This document shows positions 22,496-34,824 of a stretch of 64,000 nucleotides of DNA, piece by piece. Each line of letters begins with the position of its first letter. The first letter of the stretch is position 1. The notes beneath the pieces were generated by a model, which made no database searches, was not told the DNA's origin, and saw only the letters and a program-made list of their open reading frames with translations. This DNA comes from Lepeophtheirus salmonis (lineage: Eukaryota > Arthropoda > Copepoda > Siphonostomatoida > Caligidae), in contig NC_052137.2 in NCBI RefSeq assembly GCF_016086655.4, forward strand, positions 5,518,001 to 5,582,000. Direction: 5' to 3'. A program made the position numbers and the translations under genes.

Positions 22496-24483
22496 TTTCA
22501 TAACGAACAAAGTTATGAATTCAGAAATAACGCTCCAGCCTTGTCCTTGCACTCTTACAAAAGTACAATCTCTAGTCATAACTCATTCCCGCGTCAAGCA
22601 GTGCTGAAACACAATTTCTTTTGTCCTTGATCTCAGTTGCCTTGGTCTATCAAGAAATTTGTTTCAGAGGAATATTTTGTTTTTAATGCTCTACCAGCTT
22701 ATATGACAGGGGGAAAAGTCGGTAAATCATTTTGTAAGTCAAAAAGCATTTACAAAGTTCCGTCCACTATTTGCTAGGACACACTTTACATAAAACATGT
22801 AATACACACTCTTTTATATTTTAATTCACCATATGTTCAATTAGTACCAATCTTCCAAGGACAACTCTCAAAATTTAATTGCAATCAGTTTTTAGTTTGG
22901 GAGCTATTATGCTCAGTGGGTTGCTACTTTTGTTATTTTCAAAACAATGGATCAAAAACTCTTTTGTGTATTCATTTTAGACTGCGTCTTAATGAAAAAA
23001 GTACCATTTAAGCTAAGAAATGGCTTAAAAGGGTTCTGGGTACTTCGCTCCATAAAGTGAATAAATATTCAAAATAATAATAACTTAAAAAAAGCAAATT
23101 TTGAACGAAAAAAAACCTGCTGTTTTTGTGTTAAATCCGGGTTCTTTCAACACATATGCAGCATAAATGTGGGAGTAATAAATTTTTATTAATATTCCTT
23201 TAGAAAAAATAAGAGTATCCATGGTACAATTAACGCATTTGGTTCATAGATACACAAAAAAAACTTGTAAAAAATGCGCTAAATTTTCTATTTTTTATTT
23301 TCAATATATTTGTTAATTTATCATCTATGCGGAACATATAAATTCAATTAACAAAATGCATTAGCCAAGAAACATGGGGGTTTTTAGGAATGTACATTAC
23401 ATAAATATATATCTATAAGCCAAACATCATTTTCCCAATATTGAAATTATGTCAATATTTAAATAAAATAAAATAAATGATTATAATTGATTAAAGTTCA
23501 TTTTAATTCAATTTTTGGGAATTATTCTAGTATTTGACTTAATATATTATAATCCTACCAAATAAAACAAGTTTTACAAATCAGAGAAGTTTTTTTTTTT
23601 TTTTTTTTATAATGATACTACACAGTTAAAGTTTTGTTTCATATAGTTTTAAATATCATATCAGATATGTGATGTCCTCCATTATCCATACATGGTATTT
23701 TAAATCCGAGTGTTTTTTGTTAATTTTTTTTTTTCTTCATTATTTTTTCTCTTGAAATAACTAGTCAGTACAAGGTTTTAAAGGGATAGTAAAATTATTT
23801 TAAAAGATGTAAAATTAATTTTTTTATATATCTTACATTTTAAGTGTGGATGTTTAGTTATTTTGATAATTAGTTATTGGCGATTTTGCAAAGGTCTTAA
23901 AATTGTTTTGTTTTTTTCCAGAATAAATCCGATTTTAATTACTTGATTTAAACAAATGCCAAAAATTTAGAGTCCTTGCATGATATTAAACTTGATAGCA
24001 TCAGTTTTAGCTTTCTAGCATTTTTATCCACAGATTTATCTGAATTCTAATAATTTTGCAAATATTAAATTATGCAAATAATTTGAAATTTTTTTTGAGT
24101 ATATCAACAAAAGAAACAGTTAAATATTTTCATAAATTGCACCAATAACAAACTCAGGAGCTCAATTGCAAATAATTTTTGTATAATATTACGTTTAATA
24201 CTTTTGGCATTATTTATTTTTGATGGGAAATGTCCGGTCGTCAACAATCCACCTTAAATAACGAATGTCTGCACTTCCAATAAAACTTTAGAATCTTCTT
24301 GATGGGAAATATGAATTCCATAATTTTTTATTCATAACTTAAAAAAGTAAGAAATAGTAAAATACTAAAATAAATAAATATCGGATTATTGGAAAATTAT
24401 TTACTGTTCCCGATTTTGGAAAAAATACACAATTCTCCGAATACTGATTCATCACCCCATCACTAGTTTTCAATACTGTAATT
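22496..24483. other. AT-rich, no recognised gene; poly(T) tract
   Basis: A T run at 23590-23608 is the only distinct feature. No reading frame of interest on either strand. Confidence 0.5.
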
Positions 24484-24710
24484 ATGTTAATTTAATTTTC
24501 TGATCAGTAACTAAAAAATAGGTCTTATTGTCCCTATTATCAGACTTTGAAACGGGTTCCAAATTTTAGAAAGCCCTCGAGAAAAAAGGTTAATTTTTGT
24601 TAACCTTGTCACCATAATCCTTGAGGCATTGACGTCCATGGCCATCTCATGCATAGAGAAATTTAGTTGTTCTTTAAAGTGTTTGACTATACAGGAGCCT
24701 TTGAAGGGGA
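24484..24710 (-). pseudogene. Tc1/mariner transposase fragment
   Basis: The minus strand reads MSM- or FSMHEMAMDVNASR followed by VTRL, the second helix-turn-helix region of Tc1-type transposases. The DNA at 24484-24575 is shared with 26341-26440, which also carries a Tc1 N-terminal piece, so both are copies of one family. No catalytic region is present. Confidence 0.55.
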
Positions 24711-25214
24711 TGGTTGTTGGGGCTGTACCCTTCCTCCCTCCAAATTAAGGAATATTTGATTAATATTTGAAATTTAATTTTGGAAATTTTTTTCCGAAAA
24801 AATTCAGTTTGTCCGGAACAGTTCTAGATTTTGAAATATTTCTCTAAAAATCAAAAAAGTTGGAGAAAGGCTATGAATTTTTAATGGCAAACGACCGATC
24901 CTTTTTAGAGTTGGGTCAATCCTTGTTTATTCGATCCAGTCCAGTCTTTGGATCAGTCATAATACTTCTTAAGACTGTCGATCACTGGGACCTGTTCTTA
25001 AAACCTTAGGTCCTTTATAGTGTTAGTCCTTTGAGGTTTCCATAAAAATATCGATGATTTATTACGTTATATGTTATTTTATAAAGATTATTGTACATAT
25101 CTTGGAAAAAATATGATTTTTTTAAATTTTTATACAATATATATGTAATACGAACATATAATATTGTTTCTTAGTTAACTAACTTATTCTATTATACCAT
25201 GCACTAGCATTTTT
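24711..25214. other. Short repeat core, otherwise unassigned
   Basis: The block 24931-24975 (tcgatccagtccagtctttgg) resembles the repeat core at 6364-6400. The rest is AT-rich. Confidence 0.4.
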
Positions 25215-25790
25215 TCCTGCAGACTGAAACACACTTTTATTATTGTTAAAGCCGTATAACACGAAAATGATCATTACGGATACAAACATTCAGTTTAAGA
25301 AAAATGAACAATTTATTACAATGAATAAAAAATGTATATAACTACTAAAAAATCGTGTAAATGAAGGACCTTACTTAGATGCAATTACCAAACCTTTTTT
25401 CAAGTCAATTTAAAAAAAGTAAAATGTGAGGTCTATTCTATAATTTCAGCTCAAATATAAAGCACCTTAATAAATAATAAAAAAGATATTCGCTTCTATG
25501 TAAGGTCCTTCATTTTACTCGATTTTTAGTGGTTATTTACATTTTTATTTATTGTAATCAAGATAAAGTTATAAAAAATTCATTATTGAACTGTTGAATG
25601 TTTGTATCAATTTGTTATTTACAAATTGATTTTCATCTATAAAATTATTTCATGTCGAAATATGGTACTGAATCGTAATTATACACTGACGAAACTGTTA
25701 TATGTTGAAGGTTTTGATGGTTATTTTCGTGTTCTACGGCTTAAATAACAATAATAATAACTGTGGATTTCAGCCTGTGGGCATTCCAAG
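25215..25790. mobile_element. Non-coding inverted-repeat element
   Basis: The left arm, 25215-25400, is the reverse complement of scattered but ordered blocks in 25490-25790. Shared blocks include taaggtccttcat, acattttttattcattgtaat-like, tgaatgtttgtat, attttcgtgtt and acggctt followed by aacaataataa. The right arm has extra sequence. There is no transposase. Related single arms are at 6055-6260 and, split by a LINE, at 32420-32630 plus 34825-34930. It is probably a MITE-like family. Termini and target duplications are not clear. Confidence 0.65.
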
Positions 25791-26340
25791 ACATTCCGTT
25801 TTGCTCCATAAGTTATATATCGGATTAATTAAAGAAAGGAAACACACTTTCAGTGATGTTACGGGGCTCAACTTTACCTTCTTTAAGGACCTACATGTGG
25901 GATAGGCTGGATGAGACCGGACTGGACAGGACTGTGGTCTTCGGTCATATAAAATGGACAGACAAAACACTATAACTCATATTAGTGACTAACTTCATTA
26001 ACAAATAAACTTTTGAACTTGCCTCTGGAATAAACTTAGCTGCTACTTTTATAACCTGATCAACGCGCTTATTAAAAATGAAAAAGTCATGTTACTTCAG
26101 CCTGTATATCAAAAGAAAGACTCTAGACTTTAATCACTGGTGGAGGAGTTGTATTGGTCAATAGAGAAATGCAGATGTTGTCTTTGAACTTCTGCTGTCT
26201 GAAGAGACTATGAACGAACCAGAATTTTTGAGCACGGAGGATTAAAAAATATATGAAGGGAAATACAGGATATCATTTCGAAAAAAGTTAAACAATGGGT
26301 CTAACAGAAAATCAAAAAAACTAGTTTGATTTACTGTCAT

Positions 26341-26610
26341 AATGTAAATTTAATTTTCTGATCAATAAAACAAAAAAATAGGTGACTTATTGTACATATT
26401 AGTATTCCTTGACAAAACCCCAAATTTTAGATATGAGATAAAAACCATAATTTCTATTCATCTTGACACAGTAGATCTTGAGACATTGACTCCGAGTACT
26501 TTTTAAAAGCTTTTACTAAAGCATCAGTAGTCAACTTTCTGGGACGATCACTTTTGAGGGCTTCTCCAAGATACTCACCCTTGTTTAGGCCTTGCTTGAA
26601 ACTGTAGACT
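26341..26610 (-). pseudogene. Tc1/mariner transposase, N-terminal fragment
   Basis: The minus strand reads SKSTVYSFKQGLNKGEYLGE then ALKSDRPRKLTTDALVKAFKK, the helix-turn-helix and GRPRK linker region of this transposase class. It decays after a stop near 26435. The adjoining DNA matches 24484-24575. Confidence 0.7.
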
Positions 26611-26814
26611 GTTGACTTTGAGCTTATAAGCTATAAGTAAGAAAAAGTTTTTAAAAATAAATGGAATTTCACTTATTTTTCTAATTACCCCTGACTTCAT
26701 AATCAAGTAACACATTAATTGGACTATAAATGAAGAAAAATTAAGGTTCAATATTAGCATAAATATTAATGTTTAAAAAGTCAAAGTATTTTAGTTTAAA
26801 TTTTACCTTCATCC

Positions 26815-26940
26815 AAAAAAAACCTACCTTTGCCACTATAACTGTTTTACCAACTTTTGGTATTCTTGCTGTTAATTTTTTAAGATAAGCAGGTTTGATA
26901 TCATTCCAAGCATTCTTCAAAATGTTCTGGCTAGAAATTG
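26815..26940 (-). pseudogene. Tc1-type transposase, C-terminal fragment
   Basis: The minus strand gives AWNDIKPAYLKKLTARIPKV followed by GKTVIVAKVG, matching the usual Tc1 ending in which the last helix precedes a run like CQAVIKAKG. It lies upstream, in minus-strand sense, of the N-terminal fragment at 26341-26610, so the two do not belong to one contiguous gene. Confidence 0.65.
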
Positions 26941-26944
26941 TATA

Positions 26945-28340
26945 GACCCGTGAACCAAGTAAGTAACACTAAGGAAGAGGATATAGATCTGTGTGAGGGG
27001 GGAGTAAAAGATACCATTATCAATTTAGATGACATAGTCTCCGAATTAAATTTTAATTAATGTACTGAGGGATAATTTCAAGAAGAAGAGATCAAGCTTG
27101 AAGTAATTTAGGAACACATTACGGTAAATATCCTGAAACTAGATACAACTTTATGGAAAACTTACTTCTACTCAATGGCCTTGTACATTTATCTGTGCCT
27201 CAGGCATACCTCACACTAAAACTGACCCTGTATATCATTATGACTTTACTATGTACCACCCAAGTTTACATTTATCGTTTTTGAAAATAAGTATTTTTTG
27301 GTTTATGATGTTTAAATCAAGAAAAACATGTCAAGAAGATGCTTTCTAATTAATAATGTCTCATTTAGGGAGTGATAAAGTGTATTTATCACGTTTTTAC
27401 AGTCTCTAAGCAACACAATTATCGATTAAAACTGTATTTGGATGTATTTTTGATGAACTGTAAATTATAAGTTATTTTCCTCGAAGGTACTGATGATTTT
27501 TATTTGAATATATTTTGGCTGATTGTCTTTGTATAGCATCCTTGCATTTTTAAAAGGATATTTCAATATTACATAATAAACGTCTTAGCTAAATTTGTTA
27601 TTGAGAATATGTAGAAAGTGTCATATACTTAGCTACTACTGCTGATAACGCAATAGACCACTGCTTTTGACACCTTCAAAATACAGGTACAAGCTTATAC
27701 AATATTATTTATTTTGAGCTTGATTTTCTCTCACCTCGATCATCATCAAAATCATCCAATTACTTCAAATAATTTCTTCGATAGAAAATACAACATCTCG
27801 TTGTTGATTAAATAAAGCTATAATTTTTTACTATGAGAGGAATATAAAATTGGAGCAAATTGAGATACATAAGTCAATTTGATTTTAGGAAACAATTTTT
27901 TACTTTACGGAGTGTCATTCTAACTAACTATGAATAATTGATTTTTTAATAAAGATTTTAATTGATGAAATATCAAAATTTTCGGACTTACTACAAACTA
28001 CCTATATTTGATGATATTTATAGGGTACTTCACCCTTACTTGTGAAGGAGAGGAGTAGGCTAACCATTGGAATATCAAACGTCTATAAATGACTATAATT
28101 TTCTACAAATAAAGATAAAAAAATTTATATTTATAGATATATGGTATATCAGATACGATCAATAAAAATATATATTTATAACATTTTTATGGAAGAAATT
28201 CATGTAGCGAAGGTTTTCTTCTTTTTTCTCTTTTTTGATAGGAAAGAAAACATAAAAAAATTGCTATCATATATCTTATTTATATATGTACAATTTACAT
28301 ATTCTCTTTTTACGTGTTTTGATATATAGAGTAAATATTA
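26945..28340. other. No recognised gene; weak coding-like patch
   Basis: Plus-strand 26960-27120 reads as an acidic stretch with KEEDIDLCEGGVKDT and later EEEIKLEV, interrupted by stops. I cannot assign it. The remainder is AT-rich and anonymous. Confidence 0.4.
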
Positions 28341-29206
28341 GATTTGGGAAAAAGTAAATTCGTATTTTTGTCTTTAATTCAATGCTTGATAAGAAGTGTT
28401 ACAAACACCGGATTTACGCCCATTCCGCCCGTTCTGTTCGATAATTTGTTGCCTACGAGAATCTAACTTCATAATGGCCCTTCTCGTAGAAGCCTTTGTC
28501 CCGAAGGTATAAAACTCAAACAACTAACTTTTACAGGCCTCTGTTGAGGCCAAATTCGTAACTCCAAACGCGTTGCCCATAGACAGAAAAAGGTGGTGGT
28601 CACTTGGTACCAGGTCTATACTCTACGTTGTATTCTCAAAAACTTCTGACCCAAGCTCCCGGAACTTCATGCACGTCATCAAAGAAATGTGCGGCCTGTC
28701 GTTGTTTTGATGAAACGCGATTTCACTCCTATTCACCAATGCTGGTCGTTTCTGTTCGATGGCCAGCTTTATACAGTCGAATTGAATTCTTGACAATCTC
28801 ACCAAACACACAGCATCATCTTCCTGGCAGTCAATCTTGGCTCTACCCAGATCTAGCCCGCTTTGTAGGCTTTTGACCATAACCTCTGTTACTTGACATA
28901 GACGTAGATGATCCATTTTTCATTGCCAGTGACTGGTAATCCACTTTAGAAATGGATTGACTTTGTTTAGGTCCATGATATTTTTTTATAATATGTCAAA
29001 TATCTTCCTTTGAGACCTTCATAATCATAATAGTGATACTCTATCATCGCTCAACCGACCAAGGGCAATACTGTCCACGACTGTTATTGTTCACACTCAC
29101 ACGCCTCAATAACACTTTTTCTTATATTCCAATGTGTCCAATAATTAACAAGATAAAGTTGGTTAAATATAAGGGCGGAAAAGGGGAAATTACTATTTCC
29201 TCAACC
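28341..29206 (-). mobile_element. Mariner, family A, copy 2 (866 bp, internally deleted)
   Basis: The left end gatttgggaaaaagtaa and right end ...cctcaacc match the terminal repeats of family A, with TA at 28339-28340 and 29207-29208. The 5' leader at about 28940-29206 matches 2240-2413 of copy 1. The coding part is shortened relative to a full mariner. Confidence 0.8.
28400..28916 (-). pseudogene. Mariner transposase fragment
   Basis: The frame contains LAIEQKRPALVNRSEIAFHQ followed by NNDRPHISLMT, i.e. the block that should read FHQDNARPH, with Asp replaced by Asn. A C-terminal piece (MKLDSR, then QIIEQNG) lies in another frame nearer 28440. The third catalytic motif is lost. It is the same family as the fragments at 870-1196 and 44650-44837. 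Confidence 0.8.
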
Positions 29207-29856
29207 TAATACCCTACGTCATAAATGAACAAACAAGTTCTGAGATTTAGAAATAATATCAAGAAATATACATCTTAGAGAATGATATTCAACTATAATT
29301 GTCTCTCGATAGAGCCACAGCCCACCAGTGCTCCGGAGTCGATGTCAGAGCTTTTCTTGGTAAAGAATGAGTCAAAAGTTGGAAAATTTGTACGGACTCT
29401 GACGACAAATGTATTATAATTTATGTAAATCAAACTAATTTATTATTGAATAAGTTTAAGTTTCTCGGTTACGAGTACATAAATTGCATATGCTCAGAAA
29501 CTTATAAATGAACTAAAAAAGATATAGGTCATATAAATTTGGATCCATCTCGCTAGTTATTCGTCATATTCAATATTTCATATTCCAAATATTTTCTTTA
29601 TATCTAGCAACATTATAATCAAATGACTTTATAGTATTTATATAGGCTATAAAATATATTATTAAAAAAATATTTGATAGAATTAGAGTCGATGACATTC
29701 AAAATACTGAAGAATCTATGCCTTTATCACTCAAAGTGAGGCTGTATTTTTCTTTTATAATAACTAAGTACTTTTTACTTTGACTAAAAGGTATTTTTTT
29801 TAAAGAAATAGTGATTTATTATACTTTTTACAAAGTCTAACTCACAACTCCCATTG
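29207..29856. other. No recognised gene
   Basis: AT-rich, apart from a small GC-balanced patch at 29310-29410 that I cannot assign. Confidence 0.4.
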
Positions 29857-31364
29857 CCATCATTTGCAACATACAAAGAATAAATTAACACACAGAAACT
29901 GTATGTCTAATTATGTCTAATGTTGTTATGATTTTAGTGCACCAATGTAGTTCGATCCTTTAAAAAAGTTGTGTCAGGAGCGGAACAAGAAAAAATTAAT
30001 TATCGAGTGGTCTCAAAGAAACATTCGTGGTTTGTTTGTCTACACATAAAAAATCCGTCTCATTTAAAATTCTGACGGATTCTATATATGAGTTGTGGAG
30101 TTGTATTTCTGTAATCCGTAGAATCATTTTTGATAAACCAAATAACAATGTAGTTATATTTTGATTTTTTTAAATCAGACGAGCAATGTCATCGCAGCGA
30201 AATTCAATGCTTAGGGCATCATCTCTTCCTCGTGCAGATGCCTCTCCGACAGAGGTGATCAGGTTAACGGGAATGGCTCGTAAGACCATTCGTAATATTA
30301 GGAAGAGGCTAGACCAAAGAGAGGAAGGAGGGCTCTCCAAAAACCCCATCATTAATGTGTATGCCCTCAAGAACCCCCCTGATCTGGTGCCTGGAGGTTT
30401 ACGGGCTCACAAAAGCCTTGTACATCTACGTTTTTAAGACCAAACCTGCTCCACTGAGTCCAGAACGAATTTCCACGATGGCAACGTCTTTCAGAAAGAT
30501 GAAGCCCAAGCTCACACTGCAAAAATTACTCAGACCTTCTGAGCTAACAACGTCGCATTCTGGGACAAGAGAACTTGGTCAAAAAACAGTCCGGATTTCT
30601 ATTTTTTTTACTCTTCTTTTTGGCAGCACATCGAGAGGAGGACTTTAGCATATTTAACCTGACGGTTAAGCCATCAAGGACTCTGTCAACGAAGAGTGGG
30701 GTGCCATGGACCCAAACTTCATTTGCAATACTTACAGCTCTTTTCACAAGAAGCTTGTCGCCATCTGTGTGCCATAATAAATCTATATGATATTAGTTAC
30801 GTATTCGAAAAAGGTTAATAAAGATTTTGTTAAATATATAATTAAAGAATGGAAAGTCATATTTTTTTTGTTCTTTCCAAGTGTATTAGTTTCAAAATTC
30901 ATTCAGTACTAAAATATGGACCTTGTTTTATTAATATAAATACAAATATGCAAGTTCTGTATAGGAAATTAGAAAAATCTGTAATTGTATATGTAGGCAT
31001 GCATCCCATGCACCTCCTGCTTTTTGAATTTTTTAAATCAGACAAGCAATGTCATCAACAACTCCACAACTCATCTATAGAATCCGTGATGAATTAGACG
31101 GATTTTTGTATGTGTAGACGGAAAAACCACGAATGTTTCTTTAAGACCCCTCTATAGCTAATTTTTCTTTGTTCCGCTCCTGACATAACTTTTTAAAGAA
31201 TCGAACTACTTTGATGCACTAAAATCATAACGGTTTCGGATTTTTAGACTAAAATTTAAAACTAATACATACATATAAATTCACATTTAAATGTATTTTG
31301 ATGTGAAAAATTTGACATACAGTTTCTGTTTGTTAATTTATTCTTTGTATGTTGCAAATGATGG
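29857..31364 (+). mobile_element. Mariner with long terminal inverted repeats
   Basis: Left arm 29857-30095 is the inverse of right arm 31057-31364, with high identity over blocks such as catcatttgcaacatacaaa, caggagcggaacaa, aaacattcgtgg and gagttgtggagttg. The right arm has about 85 bp extra. Ordinary mariners have 20-40 bp repeats, so arms of this length are unusual. The block aaatcagacgagcaatgtcatc at the transposase start (30172 on) recurs in direct orientation at 31035-31056, immediately before the right arm. Confidence 0.75.
30187..30790 (+). pseudogene. Mariner/Tc1 transposase, internally deleted
   Basis: It begins MSSQRNSMLRASSLPRADAS and continues VIRLTGMARKTIRNIRKRLD, a clear helix-turn-helix DNA-binding region. 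After about 30430 the frame breaks. Near the end, frames give VNEEWGAMDPNFICNT and a LVAICVP-like tail, which is the usual C-terminus. The catalytic core between is missing or unreadable, so this copy is inactive. Confidence 0.7.
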
Positions 31365-31600
31365 GGGGACATGAGAAAATGAATTATTGCTATATAGAGG
31401 AGAACTTTCTACATTTGAAATAGATTTAGTGCAAAGAAAATATTGAAATTTTATATAAATTCATATATCCTATCATCCATTTTTAAAACAATTTTCACCA
31501 AAGATATGCAGAAATGCTTAGTTTATAGGGAGAAGTTTACACCCCAATAACTTATTAAATAATTGACAAACAAAAAAGGAAACGCAAAAACCTTTTTTCT
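31365..31600 (+). repeat. Dispersed repeat, shared with 62548-62775
   Basis: Shared ordered blocks: gggggga...gagaaaa, tgaattattgc/agaattattcc, tttagtgcaaagaaaat, ccatttttaaa, caccaaagata and agcttattaaa-like. Both copies are in the same orientation. This copy starts exactly where the long-TIR mariner ends, so the mariner may have inserted at its edge, or the repeat may be a further part of that element. Confidence 0.55.
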
Positions 31601-32419
31601 AAATCCTTGTAAACATTTTCAAAGGCTGAAGGTTGGTATTTTGCAAGATATGATAGCTCTTATATCTTGCAAGTTACCAACGTTCAAGATATGAGTGCTC
31701 TTATTAATTATTTCTCTTTATTTTGAAAATTCAAACGTTATTTTTGTTCTTGAGGAGAGGAAATCCAAGTAATGAGTGACTAGGTTTAAGTGTGCTCTAA
31801 AAAACGAAGACTAACACTAAGGATTTTTTGGCGAATTATCAAAGTATATCTATACTATTAAAGTTTGTCTGTTTATCGGCGTCTAATAACTCCATTCTAT
31901 GCTGGGTACTCCTGCCAGTAACTAATAAATTAGAATAGGAGGTAAAATTGGTCCATAGATTGAGACCGAAAATATATTTCTCACAAAAAGAACTATATGG
32001 ATGAAAATGGAGTTCTTAATATTTATTAAAGAATTTTTATAAAATAAGCTGTTTAGGTTGCGTTGAATAAAGAATACCATAATATTCCAGGTATAAAATT
32101 ACAACCCTTCATGATTTTTTAAGTAATAATATATACTTATATGAAAAAAAAAAATTAGATGTAAGGGGCTTAAAACAAATTTATAATTGCTTTAGATTCA
32201 AAATAATTGATAGATATAAAAGATTAAATGTTTTTCTCCGGAATATAATTGTAATATATATTCGTACATCCTAACTAGTTAATTATATTAAATTTCTTGA
32301 TAAATATTAAAACTAAATTGACCAAAAATCAATCAAAATCAACTTTTTTAAATTGAAATATAAGTGCTATTTTATAATTCCGGCTGGGTGTAAGGCAATT
32401 GCGGAGAAAATAAAAGAGA
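31601..32419. other. AT-rich, repeat core only
   Basis: Contains the short repeat core at 31950-31970 also found at 455-475 and 41605-41625. Otherwise unassigned. Confidence 0.45.
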
Positions 32420-32630
32420 CATTCATTTTTAAGTGAGGTCCTTCATTTTACTCAATTTTTTTAGCAGTTTTATACTTTTTGTTAATTGTAATCAAGATAA
32501 AGTACTAAATAATTTACTTTTCAAATGTTGAATGTTTGTATCAATTTGTTATTTACTTTGATTTTCATCTACATAATTCTTTCTTGTCAAAATATGCCCC
32601 TTAATTGTAGCTATACCCTTAAAACCTGAT
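32420..32630 (+). repeat. Inverted-repeat element copy, first part (split by LINE)
   Basis: The segment ggtccttcattttactc, ttaattgtaatcaagataaag and tgaatgtttgtatcaatttg matches 25500-25640 in order. The next part of that element (gttttacggtttaaataac, then cagccagcagggattcca) appears only at 34825-34930. The intervening 2.2 kb is LINE-derived. Confidence 0.65.
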
Positions 32631-32727
32631 TTTTTTTTTTTTTGAATAAGTCTTTTTAATTCGAACCTTTAGAGGTTGAAAGTTTTAATTCCAAAGAGAT
32701 CAATATTCCATCCACAATATTTTATGG

Positions 32728-33033
32728 TCATGTAGCATAGATTAATACTGCATGTGCATACCTCAAGATGGGTGACAAGTTTTCTTTTACCATTATAGGA
32801 ACGCCTCTTTTAGTACTAACTTCTAAAGATTCAAACAGAATGTATCTCTCCTTAAAGCCATAATAAACCTTTATGCTTGATCTTGTATCGCAAAGAACCA
32901 CCACATCGGGCCAATTCATAAAGGAAAGATATTTAATGAGTTCCTTGATCGGATATTCGAGATAAGAGAGTTTACATTTAGGGAGACAACAGAAAGATTT
33001 TTTTTTTTTTATTAATAAAAAGAGGTTGGACAT
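32728..33033 (-). pseudogene. LINE apurinic-type endonuclease fragment
   Basis: The frame includes WPDVVVLCDTRSSIK and STKRGVPIMVKENLSPIL. The pattern of a hydrophobic strand ending in an acidic residue and TR resembles the start of the AP-like endonuclease of LINE ORF2, which nicks target DNA. The copy at 50640-50840 has LLDIVIVCDNRCNLEN and GITLLIKSTLSPKV at matching spacing, so the two are homologous. It is only the first part of the domain. Confidence 0.55.
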
Positions 33034-33184
33034 ATATAAAAAACATACAACGTATGCTATACATCAGATTTCATTTACTGTAATAGTTAATGTTGTTGTT
33101 GTTTTTTTAACATTGACGACCCCCCAGGGGTCTTTGGAGAGGTTTCTCTTCTAGTGATATTACATTTTCCTTTTTTTGGGCTTA

Positions 33185-34250
33185 TCAAATCATTATTCGA
33201 AGAAGACCCGAGCTCAGCATTTTTTCTTCCTGGAGTAATGACACTTCATTTATCTCCAGTACCAGCAACAGCTTTTGCTGAACGGATTCATTTGTTTTCA
33301 TTATTCTGATTTTTATAATCATCAGAATTATTTGAAACTTCAGGATTTTTTGAAACATTGCAATCTCCCGAAACACCACGCCCACTAGAAACATCACAAT
33401 CCTTAGAAGCACCATTATCCTTCAAAACATCAGGACTTCGATTTATTATCTTTTCGTCCCCTCCCCCAGGATTAACTGTCACAGTAGATGGTAACTCTTC
33501 ATTTGAAGCATCCACTTCTTGAATTATACTATTCCCAACTACTTCAAGTACTTTAGAAGTATTATAAATTCCTTCTAACTCAAGTTAATCGTGGTTTCAA
33601 CTATTTCGTGTGTTTTGCTCTTCTTCAGAAATTTCAGTATTTCCAGATGTCTCTGATTCTTTAAGAAAGCTCAGGCACTCTTTAATTTTTGACTGCAGTA
33701 CTTTAGCATACCCAAAAGATTGCACTCTTTTTGATTTACAATTTAGTGTCTTATAACCAAGACTAAAATATTGATAACGTTGTGGCTGAACACCATCAAA
33801 TTGGAAAGTTATTAATTGCCCTCCAATTGGAACCATTTAGAAAATTGGTTCAGAATTGGCTTCGAGTTCCATCACATAGTTAGGACCTCTCATAATACTG
33901 TATCTTTTGATCAACTTTTGAAGTAGGCAGGCATTTAGATGACCTATGCTCTCCTATTTTTCCAAATAGGGATAACCATTCAATTATCATATTTTCATCC
34001 ATTACTTTTCTAACAGTATTGAGTGCAGTGATCTTGAATATCTTAATGACATGCCCGCTAAGCTTATCTGCACCTTTCCTGCCATTTTAACATCTGTTGA
34101 AACACCATCATTCGATTTTATAGTTGTTTTGTACGATTTCTTGAGACGAGTTGCTAGGCTTCGAACATCAATTGATTGATTGGTATAAAAGTTTGCATGT
34201 TCATAACAGTGCTTAAGATTTGCACCATATAATTCCTCCTCAGCAAATCG
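33185..34250 (-). pseudogene. LINE ORF1-like region with decayed zinc knuckle
   Basis: From 33836 the frame reads FDGVQPQRYQYFSLGYKTLN followed by CKSKRVQ. It lines up with a CCHC zinc knuckle whose first cysteines and histidine have become other residues. An Asn/Asp/Ser-rich acidic tail follows (33515-33185), as in the second copy. Upstream (to about 34250) several frames are readable, e.g. SNDGVSTDVKMAGK, but are interrupted by stops. ORF1 proteins bind the LINE RNA. The assignment to ORF1 is inference. Confidence 0.5.
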
Positions 34251-34824
34251 AAAAAAAAGCTGCAGCGTCGAGCACGTCGACGAAATCCATGTTGTCTTGT
34301 CTAAAAGGACGACTTATCACATCAGCGAGTATAAGAACAAATGTATCCCACTTGAAATCCATATTTAAGTTAATGTCAATAGCAGCAGGTCTAATTACTC
34401 TCGCATATATGTGATTTCGGGCTTACCGGGATCCTGTGGATCCTGGCTCAAAGAATCCTCCATATCGCTATATCAATTATCACCTGCAAAAGAGGGTGCT
34501 GAATCAAACACGTCATAAGGAGAAGAAGAAACCTTTCACCCTAGAAGGGGAGAAGACTGTATTGACGTTGATGATGATTGCAGAAAAAGATGGCGTCTTT
34601 TTCTTTAGATTAAAGATTCATAGTCCAATATGAATTATTTGTATAGGATCCTTCTTAAAGGTCCTTTCAGATCAATGTTGGACTATCAGAAGGAACCTTA
34701 GACACTTGAATTCACTTTTTGACACAGTATAGGAAATAAAACTAACAATAAATAGGCTTATTTATTTTTTCTCTACACAGCACAAACACTCACTTCCTTA
34801 CGTCAAAAAAATAACATAATAAAA

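Larger units (their letters stand above)
32631..34640 (-). mobile_element. Non-LTR retrotransposon (LINE), copy 1
   Basis: A T run at about 32631-32643 on the plus strand is what a poly(A) tail of a minus-strand insertion would look like. Upstream in the minus-strand sense are an endonuclease fragment (32728-33033) and ORF1-like sequence with a decayed zinc knuckle (33185-34250). The element interrupts a copy of the inverted-repeat family. No reverse transcriptase is seen, so the body is deleted. It is homologous to 50640-51885. Confidence 0.65.

Noticed and set aside
21137..23608. Two long T runs as evidence for minus-strand retroposed genes
   Set aside because: No recognisable coding body lies on the minus side of either run, and such runs are common in AT-rich DNA.
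25702..25970. Plus and minus open frames of about 67 codons
   Set aside because: They lie in the arm of the inverted-repeat element, and the corresponding sequence in the other copy is not open.
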